Origin: Puniceicoccales bacterium Verruco_01
GTDB taxonomy: Bacteria > Verrucomicrobiota > Verrucomicrobiia > Opitutales > Oceanipulchritudinaceae
Assembly (NCBI GenBank): GCA_001604565.1
Contig: LVBV01000023.1
Coordinates: forward strand, 1 to 61,273
Direction of reading: 5' to 3'
Length of the DNA: 61,273 bases
Part shown: positions 39,793 through 47,196 of the stretch, piece after piece
Numbering within the stretch: position 1 is the first letter of the stretch
Layout: every line of letters begins with the position of its first letter
Position numbers and translations under genes: made by a program
Notes under the pieces: model-generated
What the model saw: the letters and a program-made list of their open reading frames with translations, nothing else
What the model was told of the DNA's origin: nothing
Database searches by the model: none

Positions 39793-41646
39793 TTATTCGG
39801 TTACGCAGCTCTGAACGTCCACAACCAGGAAGCGCGGCGCCACGGCGCGGAAGGCGCTGGAGCCAAGACGTGCCACGGACAGGTTTGCGGAATTCACGTT
39901 GACGGAGGGCGTGGCCACGTTCGGTGCGCTCATGCCGCCGTGCCAGGCAAGAAGACCCTTGAGATTCAACTTGCCGGAAAACGAGAGCCCCGCGAGCTTG
40001 TCGTCAAGGAGGATCGCGCCGTCAAGGGCACAATCGGTCTCCACGTTCAGATTCGCCCCCACGGCATAAATCATAAGCTGCTGGTCGGCGAGTTTGCCGC
40101 CGTCCTGCCTGAGATACACGGTAAAGTTATCCGGGTAAGGGTGCCCGTTAATGAGATTGTTCGCGCGAGACCAGCCCTCAATGCACAGGATGACGGGCTT
40201 GGTTGGGCCCGACGTGGTCCCGACGCCCGTATCGGTGATGGTGATCGTGGAGTTGGCGGCGGTGGAAATCGGCTCGCCGGCAAGCGATTCCGGCAGATGC
40301 ACGTAAACGCGGCGGTAATTGAGGTCGCCGGTTGTCGGGTCCGGAATCTTATCGAGGTCGAAGGTCCAGAACACCTTGACGGGAGTCGTCTTCGCCGGGG
40401 CAAGATTCAAAGCGACCGCAACCGCGGCGTCCCCCTCCGTGTTGCCGGTGCCGCTGCCGTCCAAATCTTCGTCAATTATCCCATTACTGTTGGTATCCCC
40501 GTAGGTGACGCCGCCAATCGTGACCGTGACGCCGGGGGCGTTGTAAAGGAAGTTGCCGTCATCATCCACGCGGTAACCGTTCACGCTCACATGCTGGTCG
40601 GCCGCGTCGCGCCAGTCGGGATCGAAACCCGTGCTGCCATCCATGTTTGAAACATCTGTCAGCCCCAGCGAGACGCCGGAAAGGTTGTATGGATCGGAAA
40701 GAACATACACGCCCTCCTCCGTGGGGAAGAGGTCCGACGCATAGTTGACCGCATTATTTGTCAGCACATCCTTGTTTACATAAAACACGTATTCCCAGAG
40801 GGAGGAGGCCGCGCTGAACAGTTCGCGGAAGAGGAACGGATAGCTGTCCGTGGAGGCAAAGAGCGTCGCGCCGGGGCCGTTCATCTTGCTCAAGGCAAGG
40901 GCGGAAATGGAACCATCGGAGATGGCGGTCTTCACACTGTCCGGCAGTTCGGGTGGATTGGCCGGTATGTTTGCCGCCTTGTCGGAAGTGCCGTAGGCAA
41001 TGAGGTTCTCGTCGGTCACCGGGACCTGAAACAGGCGCACGTAGTAGTGGAAAACAGCATCCGTACCGCCGGTTCCGCCATCACGCGTCACGTCGATCTG
41101 GAAAATGTCGCTTGAGCCTGCGCCGTTCTGAATGGAAAGCACCTTCGCCCCGGGGTCGAAGTAACGGGCGAGGCGGCTGTGCGCGAGATCGGGAGGCAGG
41201 TTGATCGGATGAATCCGGCCGCCGTTCACCGACACGTCCCCGTCAATATTGGCGGGGTCGAGATGCGGCCAGAAGGCGTCCTTGTCAGCACCGGGGAAGG
41301 CGCTGCCCACCACCGCTGCTGCGTAGTCGATGGAAGAGGCTCCCTTCATGGAGGCGAGATACCCGTTAAGAATTTCCGTGAGGCCGACCTCGGGTTGCCC
41401 GAGGCGGGGACGCTCGTAATACTCCAGGACGGACTCGCGCACCAGGTTGGAAATGGCGCGACGTTCTCCCTGCAACTGAGCGTAGCGGTCAAAGGTGCCC
41501 GCCGCCTTGAGGTCCGCCAGCACGTGCGAGGTGTATGCCTGAAAGAGAATGGCGCCGACCAAAATGACGATGAGCGCCATCACGGCCACAGCGCCACGGC
41601 GTGCGCGGCTTGTTTTGAAGGCGGGAAGTAAGGGGATGTGACTCAT
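39793..41646 (-). CDS. PilX-like minor pilin-associated protein
   Basis: 617 residues. The N-terminus (RRGAVAVMALIVILVGAILFQAY) has the PilX-type hydrophobic helix after basic residues but lacks the canonical GFTLxE prepilin motif. A long extracytoplasmic region follows, with a Ca-binding-like loop near residue 378 (DTNSNGIIDEDLDGSG, as in EF-hand/thrombospondin repeats) and a C-terminal beta-rich end similar in style to the 864-residue neighbour (LKGLLAWHGG). Its start overlaps the stop of the upstream PilW-like gene by 4 bp (ATGA), so the two are translationally coupled. Likely a minor pilin or adhesin subunit. Confidence 0.68.
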   Translation of the reverse strand: MSHIPLLPAFKTSRARRGAVAVMALIVILVGAILFQAYTSHVLADLKAAGTFDRYAQLQGERRAISNLVRESVLEYYERPRLGQPEVGLTEILNGYLASMKGASSIDYAAAVVGSAFPGADKDAFWPHLDPANIDGDVSVNGGRIHPINLPPDLAHSRLARYFDPGAKVLSIQNGAGSSDIFQIDVTRDGGTGGTDAVFHYYVRLFQVPVTDENLIAYGTSDKAANIPANPPELPDSVKTAISDGSISALALSKMNGPGATLFASTDSYPFLFRELFSAASSLWEYVFYVNKDVLTNNAVNYASDLFPTEEGVYVLSDPYNLSGVSLGLTDVSNMDGSTGFDPDWRDAADQHVSVNGYRVDDDGNFLYNAPGVTVTIGGVTYGDTNSNGIIDEDLDGSGTGNTEGDAAVAVALNLAPAKTTPVKVFWTFDLDKIPDPTTGDLNYRRVYVHLPESLAGEPISTAANSTITITDTGVGTTSGPTKPVILCIEGWSRANNLINGHPYPDNFTVYLRQDGGKLADQQLMIYAVGANLNVETDCALDGAILLDDKLAGLSFSGKLNLKGLLAWHGGMSAPNVATPSVNVNSANLSVARLGSSAFRAVAPRFLVVDVQSCVTE

Positions 41647-42566
41647 GGCTGGGTGGGCAGCAGCATGGCGAAACGGGAATAGGTGCGGACGTTGGCGCCG
41701 TCGCCCGCGGCAATCTGGTAGGGCAGAACCGTCGGGTCGGGGAAAATCACCTGCGAGCCGATCTCGTCTTGGATCGACCAGTCGGCATTCGTGCGGACGG
41801 CCACGCGGCGCACGCCCGGCTTGACGGAGGAATTATCCGCGTTCGCCACAATGCCAAACTCGTAGGAAAGCTCCGGGGAAAAGACGCCGGCGGAATAGGT
41901 CTTCACCTTGTAGATGAGGATGGAGCCAAAGACCGGATCCGCCGTGATGACCCAGCGGCAGTGAACGACAAGGTTCACCGTCTTGAGACCCGAGATAAAA
42001 TAGAGGGAGAAGCCGTTCTGCGCGGAAAGGCCCGCAACGTGGCTCGCAAAGGCGCTGGAGAATTGCGTCGAGGAACCGAGCAGCGCCTGCGGGATGGAAC
42101 CAAGCCACTCCAGTGTCGCCGGGGCGGAGTCATCGTCCGGCAGGGCGCCCTCGTCGCCGGAAAGGACGTAAACGGCGCAAACGGGCCCGTTGCCGTTCAG
42201 GTTGCTCATCACCCCGGCGGACACCGTGGCCTGGAGCTCGTGGAGGATCTCCCCCTGCAGGGAAAGTGCCGCCGGAAGCTGGCTGTACGCCGGGGACATC
42301 GGCACCTTGCCGTTCCCGGCCCCGCCGCCGTTGTAATCCCAGTCAAAATCTGTGTTGGAGGCCGGTTTTTCCGCAAAGCTCCCGGCGAGATTCGCGAAAG
42401 TGAGGGCCGCCACGCTCACGAGGATGGCGCCAAGGATCGTGGAAAGCAGAAGCTCCACGAGGGTGAAGCCGCGCCGTCTGTCAAAAATGGGTAAAGCCGC
42501 CCCCTGGGCACGGCAAAAGCCGCCTCTTCTTCCGGCGGCAGGATTCGCTTGGTTGTTCCGGGGCAT
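41643..42566 (-). CDS. PilW/GspJ-like minor pseudopilin
   Basis: 307 residues. A prepilin cleavage site RRRGFTLVELLLSTILGAILVSVAALTF follows a long 33-residue leader (usually 6-20), so the true start could be an alternative codon downstream. The ~270-residue mature part, with a globular beta domain, fits PilW/GspJ-sized minor pilins, which prime pilus assembly. It is co-transcribed with the prepilins on both sides (27 bp and -4 bp). Confidence 0.8.
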   Translation of the reverse strand: MPRNNQANPAAGRRGGFCRAQGAALPIFDRRRGFTLVELLLSTILGAILVSVAALTFANLAGSFAEKPASNTDFDWDYNGGGAGNGKVPMSPAYSQLPAALSLQGEILHELQATVSAGVMSNLNGNGPVCAVYVLSGDEGALPDDDSAPATLEWLGSIPQALLGSSTQFSSAFASHVAGLSAQNGFSLYFISGLKTVNLVVHCRWVITADPVFGSILIYKVKTYSAGVFSPELSYEFGIVANADNSSVKPGVRRVAVRTNADWSIQDEIGSQVIFPDPTVLPYQIAAGDGANVRTYSRFAMLLPTQP

Positions 42567-42593
42567 TTTTGGGGAGGAAAGGAACGAGGAAGA

Positions 42594-42986
42594 TCAATAT
42601 GGAATCGAGTCCGTCTCGCCGGACTTGAAAATCTGCACCTTCTGCATCTTGCCGGCAGCGGTCATATCCTGAAATTTAAAAGTGTAGGGAGTGTAGCGAC
42701 CAGTGAAGGCGGCCCAGTCATCGCCGCCGACGAATTCCATGTAATCCTTGACAAGGGCAAAACGCTGCGAGTCGCTCTTGCCGGACCAGTCCGTCGGGGA
42801 CTTCTCCAGCCGCCACTGTGCCTGCGCAAGATTCAGGGTTCCTGCGGCGGAGATCGCATTCTGCAGCCGAGCCGCCTCCCTTGTGCCGGAAATGCTCGGG
42901 ATGATCACGGCGGAGATCACGGCGATGACCGCGATCACAACGATGAGCTCAATGAGGGAAAAGGCGTTTTGCTTTGGATGCTTCAT
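42594..42986 (-). CDS. type IV pilin-like protein (GspG/PilA size)
   Basis: 130 residues from the ATG at 42986 (MKHPKQNAFSLIELIVVIAVIAVISAVIIPSI). Class III prepilin leader cut before Phe9, Glu at mature position +5, hydrophobic alpha-1 helix. The short C-terminal domain (AQAQWRLEKSPTDWSG... YTPYTFKFQDMTAAGKMQKV) suggests a small pseudopilin. One of four small prepilins in a row, all close paralogues in the helix but different in the head. Confidence 0.88.
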   Translation of the reverse strand: MKHPKQNAFSLIELIVVIAVIAVISAVIIPSISGTREAARLQNAISAAGTLNLAQAQWRLEKSPTDWSGKSDSQRFALVKDYMEFVGGDDWAAFTGRYTPYTFKFQDMTAAGKMQKVQIFKSGETDSIPY

Positions 42987-43025
42987 CGTAAAACCTGTCT
43001 TCAAGTATCTACGCACGACTCTTTC

Positions 43026-43202
43026 TCAACAACAAGAAAATGAAAAATGCAGCGCCTCGGCGGCGGCAATGGCGCGCTGGTCCTTCGCGGCCTCGTTCGT
43101 CCCGGAAATGCTCGGGATGATGATGCCCGCAATCACGGCGATGATCGCAATCACGATGACGAGTTCGACGAGAGAGAAGGCGGATTGAGGATGCTTTGCC
43201 AT
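43026..43202 (-). pseudogene. truncated prepilin, 58 codons
   Basis: Starts MAKHPQSAFSLVELVIVIAI and continues through a complete pilin helix and the conserved SISGTNEAAKDQRAIAAAEA, then ends after eight unrelated residues (LHFSFSCC) at a TGA. The globular head is missing. The helix resembles the downstream gene (both share PSISGT.EAA), so it is probably a duplication remnant. A headless pilin-helix peptide made on purpose is the alternative. Confidence 0.8.
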
Positions 43203-43266
43203 CTTTTTGAAATTAAAATTATATCAATCTCACAAGCCACTTGACACTGTCGATGAAAAATCCCTT

Positions 43267-43638
43267 TCAACGATGCGGAATTTCTGTAATTCCAACACCA
43301 GGGACAAACGTTGGATCCTCACCGTGGGCAAACATGGGCCTTGACGTGCGAATTAACATCACCTGCCCATCTACATTGATCTGAACGCCAGCGACCAGTT
43401 GGTCGCTGGCGTCAGACCAAGAAGAATATGTCGATGCAAATGAAGGGGATGCAGCAACAACATTCCGGTATGCCTCATTCCATGTCTGGACATTTCTTTC
43501 GTCAGCAACATTGCGAGACGCTTCAGTAATGCCAAGGACATGCCAGATAGCAAAACCAGAAAGAATCGATACAACTGACACAACCACGATCAGCTCAACA
43601 AGGCTGAAAGCAGTTTTATCTTTCTTCCGCGCCATCAC
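43267..43638 (-). CDS. small prepilin-like protein
   Basis: 123 residues. Leader MMARKKDKTAFSLVELIVVVSVVSILSGFAIWHVLG: the prepilin motif with Ala rather than Gly before the cleavage site and Glu at +5. The head (RNVQTWNEAYRNVVAASPSFASTYSSW...FVPGVGITEIPHR) is similar to that of the next prepilin upstream (RNIQLWNEAYSNA...KFVPGEGVSK), marking the two as paralogues. A gap of 24 bp separates them. Confidence 0.85.
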   Translation of the reverse strand: MMARKKDKTAFSLVELIVVVSVVSILSGFAIWHVLGITEASRNVADERNVQTWNEAYRNVVAASPSFASTYSSWSDASDQLVAGVQINVDGQVMLIRTSRPMFAHGEDPTFVPGVGITEIPHR

Positions 43639-43662
43639 TTGCTCGTATTCACATCAAATCAG

Positions 43663-44025
43663 CTACTTGCTCACGCCTTCTCCAGGAACGAACTTAAGTG
43701 TGCCGGTTCCCTTGAGAGAAAAACCTTCCGCATAGAAATTCATGAGCTGTCCACTCACGTTGTACTGGACGTTGAGAACAGGCGCATTGGTACCATCAAG
43801 CGCCGTGGGCAGTGTGTAGCCGGTAACAATCGTGGACTGATCCATGGCATACGCATTGGAATACGCTTCGTTCCAAAGCTGAATATTGCGCTGGTCGGCA
43901 GACTGACGGGCGGCGCCGGAGATGTTGCCGAATTGCGGGACGATGACGGCGGCGATGGCGGCGATGACCGCGATCACGACGATGAGTTCGATAAGGCTGA
44001 AGCCTTTCTTACTGCGCTGTTTCAT
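43663..44025 (-). CDS. prepilin-like protein, first gene of the pilus-like cluster
   Basis: 120 residues: MKQRSKKGFSLIELIVVIAVIAAIAAVIVPQFG, a canonical type IV prepilin start with Gly-Phe cleavage site and Glu+5. AGGAAACAAA precedes the ATG as ribosome binding site. As the first gene, with the best-matching leader, it may be the major pseudopilin. The head has the WNEAYSNA and KFVPGEG motifs shared with the next gene. Confidence 0.88.
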   Translation of the reverse strand: MKQRSKKGFSLIELIVVIAVIAAIAAVIVPQFGNISGAARQSADQRNIQLWNEAYSNAYAMDQSTIVTGYTLPTALDGTNAPVLNVQYNVSGQLMNFYAEGFSLKGTGTLKFVPGEGVSK

Positions 44026-44356
44026 ATTTTGTTTCCTGACTTACTGTTGGTGTTTCGGGTTAAATCCGGAGAAAACGAAGGTGTGCGCGGACGGTGCAAA
44101 GGGGGTAGGAAATCCGTCAGAAAAATATCCACGGCAACGCGCCGGGAAAGGGCTTACATTCTACTAATGATCGTGAAAAAGCCACAAACATAAAGAGGCT
44201 GCCAATGAAGGATGTGTAAAAAGAAAACACCCCAGACGGATGAAGTCAACACCCTAATTTCACACGGGAGAACGAATTTAAGAAACGGGAAAACGGCCCC
44301 ATCGAAAGGCAGCACGCAAAGACCGCGGCTTCCCGCAAGGCGCCGGACCCGGCCTA
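44026..44356. promoter_or_regulatory. non-coding region before the pilus-like cluster
   Basis: 330 bp between the stop of the ABC ATPase gene and the first prepilin start, both on the minus strand. It should hold the promoter of the prepilin run. I saw no gene, no strong terminator hairpin and no confident sigma-54 or sigma-70 box. Confidence 0.4.
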
Positions 44357-45136
44357 TTACCCCAGTCCCCGCGTGACGAGGAAGGGCGCGCCGCCCTCGG
44401 CGTCCGGCACCATCCTCGCATTCACGCGGAAGACCTCGCTCACAAGCTCCGCCGTCAGAATCTCGCGCACCGGGCCCGCCGCGCGGATTTTCCCGCCAAG
44501 GAGAACCACGGCGTCGTCCGCGTAGGCAAGGGCCAGATTCACGTCGTGCAGGATGGCGACGACGCAGGCCCCCGCCCCCGCCCACTCCCGCGCGAGAGAG
44601 AGCGTGGCGTGCTGGTGCGCGGGGTCGAGACTCGCCACCGGTTCGTCGAGGAGCAGCGCCGTGCCCTTGCGCACCCAGGCCTGCGCGAGGACGCGGGCCA
44701 GCTGCACGCGCTGGCGCTCCCCGCCGGAAAGGGTCGTGTAATCGCGCGCGGCAAGCTCCGTCACGCCCGCGAGGTTCATCGCCGCGTTCACGATCCGCAA
44801 ATCCTCCGGCGTTTCGCTCCGGGCAACGTGCGGCGCGCGGCCCAGCATCACGACCTCGAAGGCGCTGAAAGGGAATTCAAGCTGGGAATCCTGCGGCAAA
44901 AAGGCCCGTTTCGCGGCTAGGGCTTTGGGGCGCCACCTGGCGATCGGCTGACCCTCAAAGGTGACGATCCCCGCATCGGGCGCAAGTTCCCCGCCCGCGA
45001 TGCGCAACATGGTGCTCTTGCCCGCGCCGTTGGGGCCAAGGAGCGCCGTGAAGCGCCCCGCCGCGAAGTGTGCGGAAACCTCGTGCAACACTCCCGCGCC
45101 GCCGTAGCCATGACTGACTTTTTCAAGAGCGATCAT
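44357..45136 (-). CDS. FecE/HmuV/BtuD-type ABC transporter ATPase
   Basis: 259 residues. Walker A GPNGAGKST (34-42), signature LSGGERQRVQLARVLAQ, Walker B LLLDEPVASLD, switch His in ILHDVNLALAYAD. This family powers uptake of haem, iron-siderophores or vitamin B12. It overlaps the permease gene by 14 bp (permease 45123-46169), so they form one unit. No periplasmic binding protein gene is in the cluster, which leaves the substrate open. Confidence 0.92.
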   Translation of the reverse strand: MIALEKVSHGYGGAGVLHEVSAHFAAGRFTALLGPNGAGKSTMLRIAGGELAPDAGIVTFEGQPIARWRPKALAAKRAFLPQDSQLEFPFSAFEVVMLGRAPHVARSETPEDLRIVNAAMNLAGVTELAARDYTTLSGGERQRVQLARVLAQAWVRKGTALLLDEPVASLDPAHQHATLSLAREWAGAGACVVAILHDVNLALAYADDAVVLLGGKIRAAGPVREILTAELVSEVFRVNARMVPDAEGGAPFLVTRGLG

Positions 45137-46169
45137 CGCGTCTGGGCACTCCCTTGCGCCGGTAGATGAGATAAAGGAAAAAGGGCGCGCCCATCAAGGC
45201 GGTGAGGACGCCGACCGGCAGCTCCGCCGGGGCATCCAGCGTGCGCGAGCCGATGTCCGCTATGGTTAAGAGCAGCGCTCCGGAAAGCGCCGAGGCGGGC
45301 AGAAGCGTCCGGTGATCCGGCCCGAAGATCATGCGCGCAAGGTGCGGGACGACAAGTCCCACAAAGCCGATCGCCCCGCAGAAGGCCACGCTCACGCCCA
45401 CCATCGCCGCCGTGAGGCCCACGCACAGGAGTTTTACGCGCCGCACGTCGTAGCCCAGGTGAAACGCCTCCGCATCGCCAAGGAGCATCGCGTTCAGCGC
45501 CCGCGCCTGTGTGGGCAAGAAGCACAGCGGGATCACGGAAAAAGCCGCCGCCACACCGCAGACCTTCCACGTCGCCCCGCTCATGCTGCCAAGGAGCCAG
45601 AAGAGCACCCCGCGCACCTGTTCGTATGCCGCAATCTGAATGAGGAAACCCACGAGCGCCCCCGCCAGCGCGTTCACCGCCAGCCCCGCCAGCAGCATCG
45701 TCTGCGAATGCACGCGGCTCCCCACCCTCGCAATGTTATAGACAAGGGCCGTCGTCACAAAGGCCCCGACAATCGCCGCCGGCGGCATCACCGCGATGCT
45801 CCCGCCAATCACCGCCGCGCCCACCGCACCGAGCGCACCGCCGCCGGAAACCCCGATGAGCGCCGGGTCCGCGAGAGCGTTCCGAAACATCCCCTGCATC
45901 GCCGCCCCGCACATGCCAAGGCTCGCCCCCGCCAATGCCGAAAGGACAATGCGCGGCAGACGCAGGTTCCAGACAATCGTATCCGCCACCGTGCCCGGCG
46001 CGTCGCAAAGACCGATGCGCGAAAAAACGCTCCGCAGCACGTCCGCCACGGAAATTTCCGCCGAGCCCAGGCACGCCCCCGCCATTCCCGCCGCCACAAA
46101 GAGCAGCGCGATGAGGATCATTCCCGTCACTTTTCCCCGGCGCGTCCGGAACATGAGTGGGAAACTCAA
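45123..46169 (-). CDS. FecCD-type ABC permease
   Basis: 348 residues with about ten membrane helices, of the BtuC/FecCD/HmuU family. Family motifs: LRLPRIVLSALAGASLGMCGAAMQGMFRNALADPALIGVSGGGALGAV, FWLLGSMSG, and GAIGFVGLVVPHLARMIFGPDHR. The C-terminus overlaps the ATPase start. The gene follows the degenerate P-loop gene by about 90 bp. Substrate likely haem, an iron chelate or cobalamin, shared with the divergent TonB receptor at 47197. Confidence 0.93.
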   Translation of the reverse strand: MSFPLMFRTRRGKVTGMILIALLFVAAGMAGACLGSAEISVADVLRSVFSRIGLCDAPGTVADTIVWNLRLPRIVLSALAGASLGMCGAAMQGMFRNALADPALIGVSGGGALGAVGAAVIGGSIAVMPPAAIVGAFVTTALVYNIARVGSRVHSQTMLLAGLAVNALAGALVGFLIQIAAYEQVRGVLFWLLGSMSGATWKVCGVAAAFSVIPLCFLPTQARALNAMLLGDAEAFHLGYDVRRVKLLCVGLTAAMVGVSVAFCGAIGFVGLVVPHLARMIFGPDHRTLLPASALSGALLLTIADIGSRTLDAPAELPVGVLTALMGAPFFLYLIYRRKGVPRRDDRS

Positions 46170-46261
46170 TCAGGATCGCCGCCCTCTGGAAAGGAAGAAA
46201 ACAGCAGCCCCCTGCCAATACGAGAACATCCCGCACTCCCGTCGCGCCGTGGCAATCGGGG

Positions 46262-47044
46262 CTACTTGAGGAAATCGCGCACGTCGGGCAGACGGATCTT
46301 GCGCCTTCCGGCGGCGTCGCGCTCGAAGTAGGGTTCCGCGGGCGGAGCCTCCTCCTCGTCCTCGTCCAGCACGGCGCCCTCCTCCTCGTCCTCGGTCTCG
46401 TCCACGATTTCATACTCCGTCTCTTCCACCGCGGCGGGGACCTCTTCCTCAAAGTCGTAGGCGAGGCTCATGCGGCGCGGCTCGGGGTAGAGAACCTCGG
46501 CGGGATTGGCCGTCCTGCCGTCCTTGACGAACGCGAAGAGGCAGGGGTAGCACTCCTTGTGGAAGCGGCCCGTGAGGTCCGACACCCACTTGTTCGGCAC
46601 GCCCTCGCGCTGGGCAAGGAGGACGACATCGGAAAAGCGCACGCAGGCGTCCAGCCACGGCCCAAGCGCCGGGTTTTCCCAAAAGAAGCGGCACGAGGCC
46701 ACGGTGACGAGGCGCGCCAGTTGAACGTCCGTCCGTGCAGCGAGGAGCCGTGCGAGACTCTCAAACTGATCGACAGGATCGGCCCGCCCGTCCAGAAGGA
46801 TGAACAGCGTCTTGAGGCCTTCCGGCAACTCCGGCAGCGCCGCGCCCTCCACAAGGCCGCCCCACGCTAGGACCGCCGCGCCCGCAAAATCCTGCGCCAC
46901 CCCGCCTGCCGCCTCACTAGGAGGCAGAAGAATGCCGAGCGGGCCCTCGATCGCGCCCGTCGCCAGACCGGAGGCGGCCAGATCGGCCATCACGGCGCGC
47001 CTGCCGGAGCCGGAAGCCCCGGCGAATACATATGCCTGAATCAT
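46262..47044 (-). CDS. degenerate P-loop (CobW/G3E-like?) protein with acidic tail
   Basis: 260 residues from the ATG at 47044 (MIQAYVFAGASGSGRR). A beta-strand and a glycine-rich loop at 9-16 look like a Walker A in which the Lys-Thr/Ser is replaced by Arg-Arg, so nucleotide binding is doubtful. The later layout (LVTVASCRFFWENP..., RFSDVVLLAQREGVPNKW) recalls G3E/CobW GTPases, but the similarity is weak. Residues ~195-245 are strongly acidic (Glu/Asp runs), a possible metal-binding or disordered tail. First gene of the permease-ATPase unit; its position suggests a role in metal, haem or cobalamin handling. Confidence 0.55.
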   Translation of the reverse strand: MIQAYVFAGASGSGRRAVMADLAASGLATGAIEGPLGILLPPSEAAGGVAQDFAGAAVLAWGGLVEGAALPELPEGLKTLFILLDGRADPVDQFESLARLLAARTDVQLARLVTVASCRFFWENPALGPWLDACVRFSDVVLLAQREGVPNKWVSDLTGRFHKECYPCLFAFVKDGRTANPAEVLYPEPRRMSLAYDFEEEVPAAVEETEYEIVDETEDEEEGAVLDEDEEEAPPAEPYFERDAAGRRKIRLPDVRDFLK

Positions 47045-47130
47045 GCGCGGAGTATGCCGTTGCCGGAAGCAAAGCGCAAACACGGACTGAAGGACGTCCC
47101 ACATTGACGCCGGCCAGGGAAGCTCTTGTT

Positions 47131-47157
47131 ATGTTACGCATCGCCCCAGATTAACAT
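47131..47157. promoter_or_regulatory. inverted repeat in divergent promoter
   Basis: ATGTTA (47131-47136) and TAACAT (47152-47157) face each other between the divergent transporter unit and the TonB receptor. They could be a metal-regulator (Fur/Zur-like) half-site pair, but the match to any consensus is loose. Confidence 0.3.
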
Positions 47158-47196
47158 TGCAAAACGCCGTTAACCCGTGTTACGACTTTCCACGTA

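Noticed and set aside
47045..47196. Cobalamin riboswitch before the TonB receptor
   Set aside because: No B12-box-like sequence or required length; only 153 bp lie between the divergent starts.
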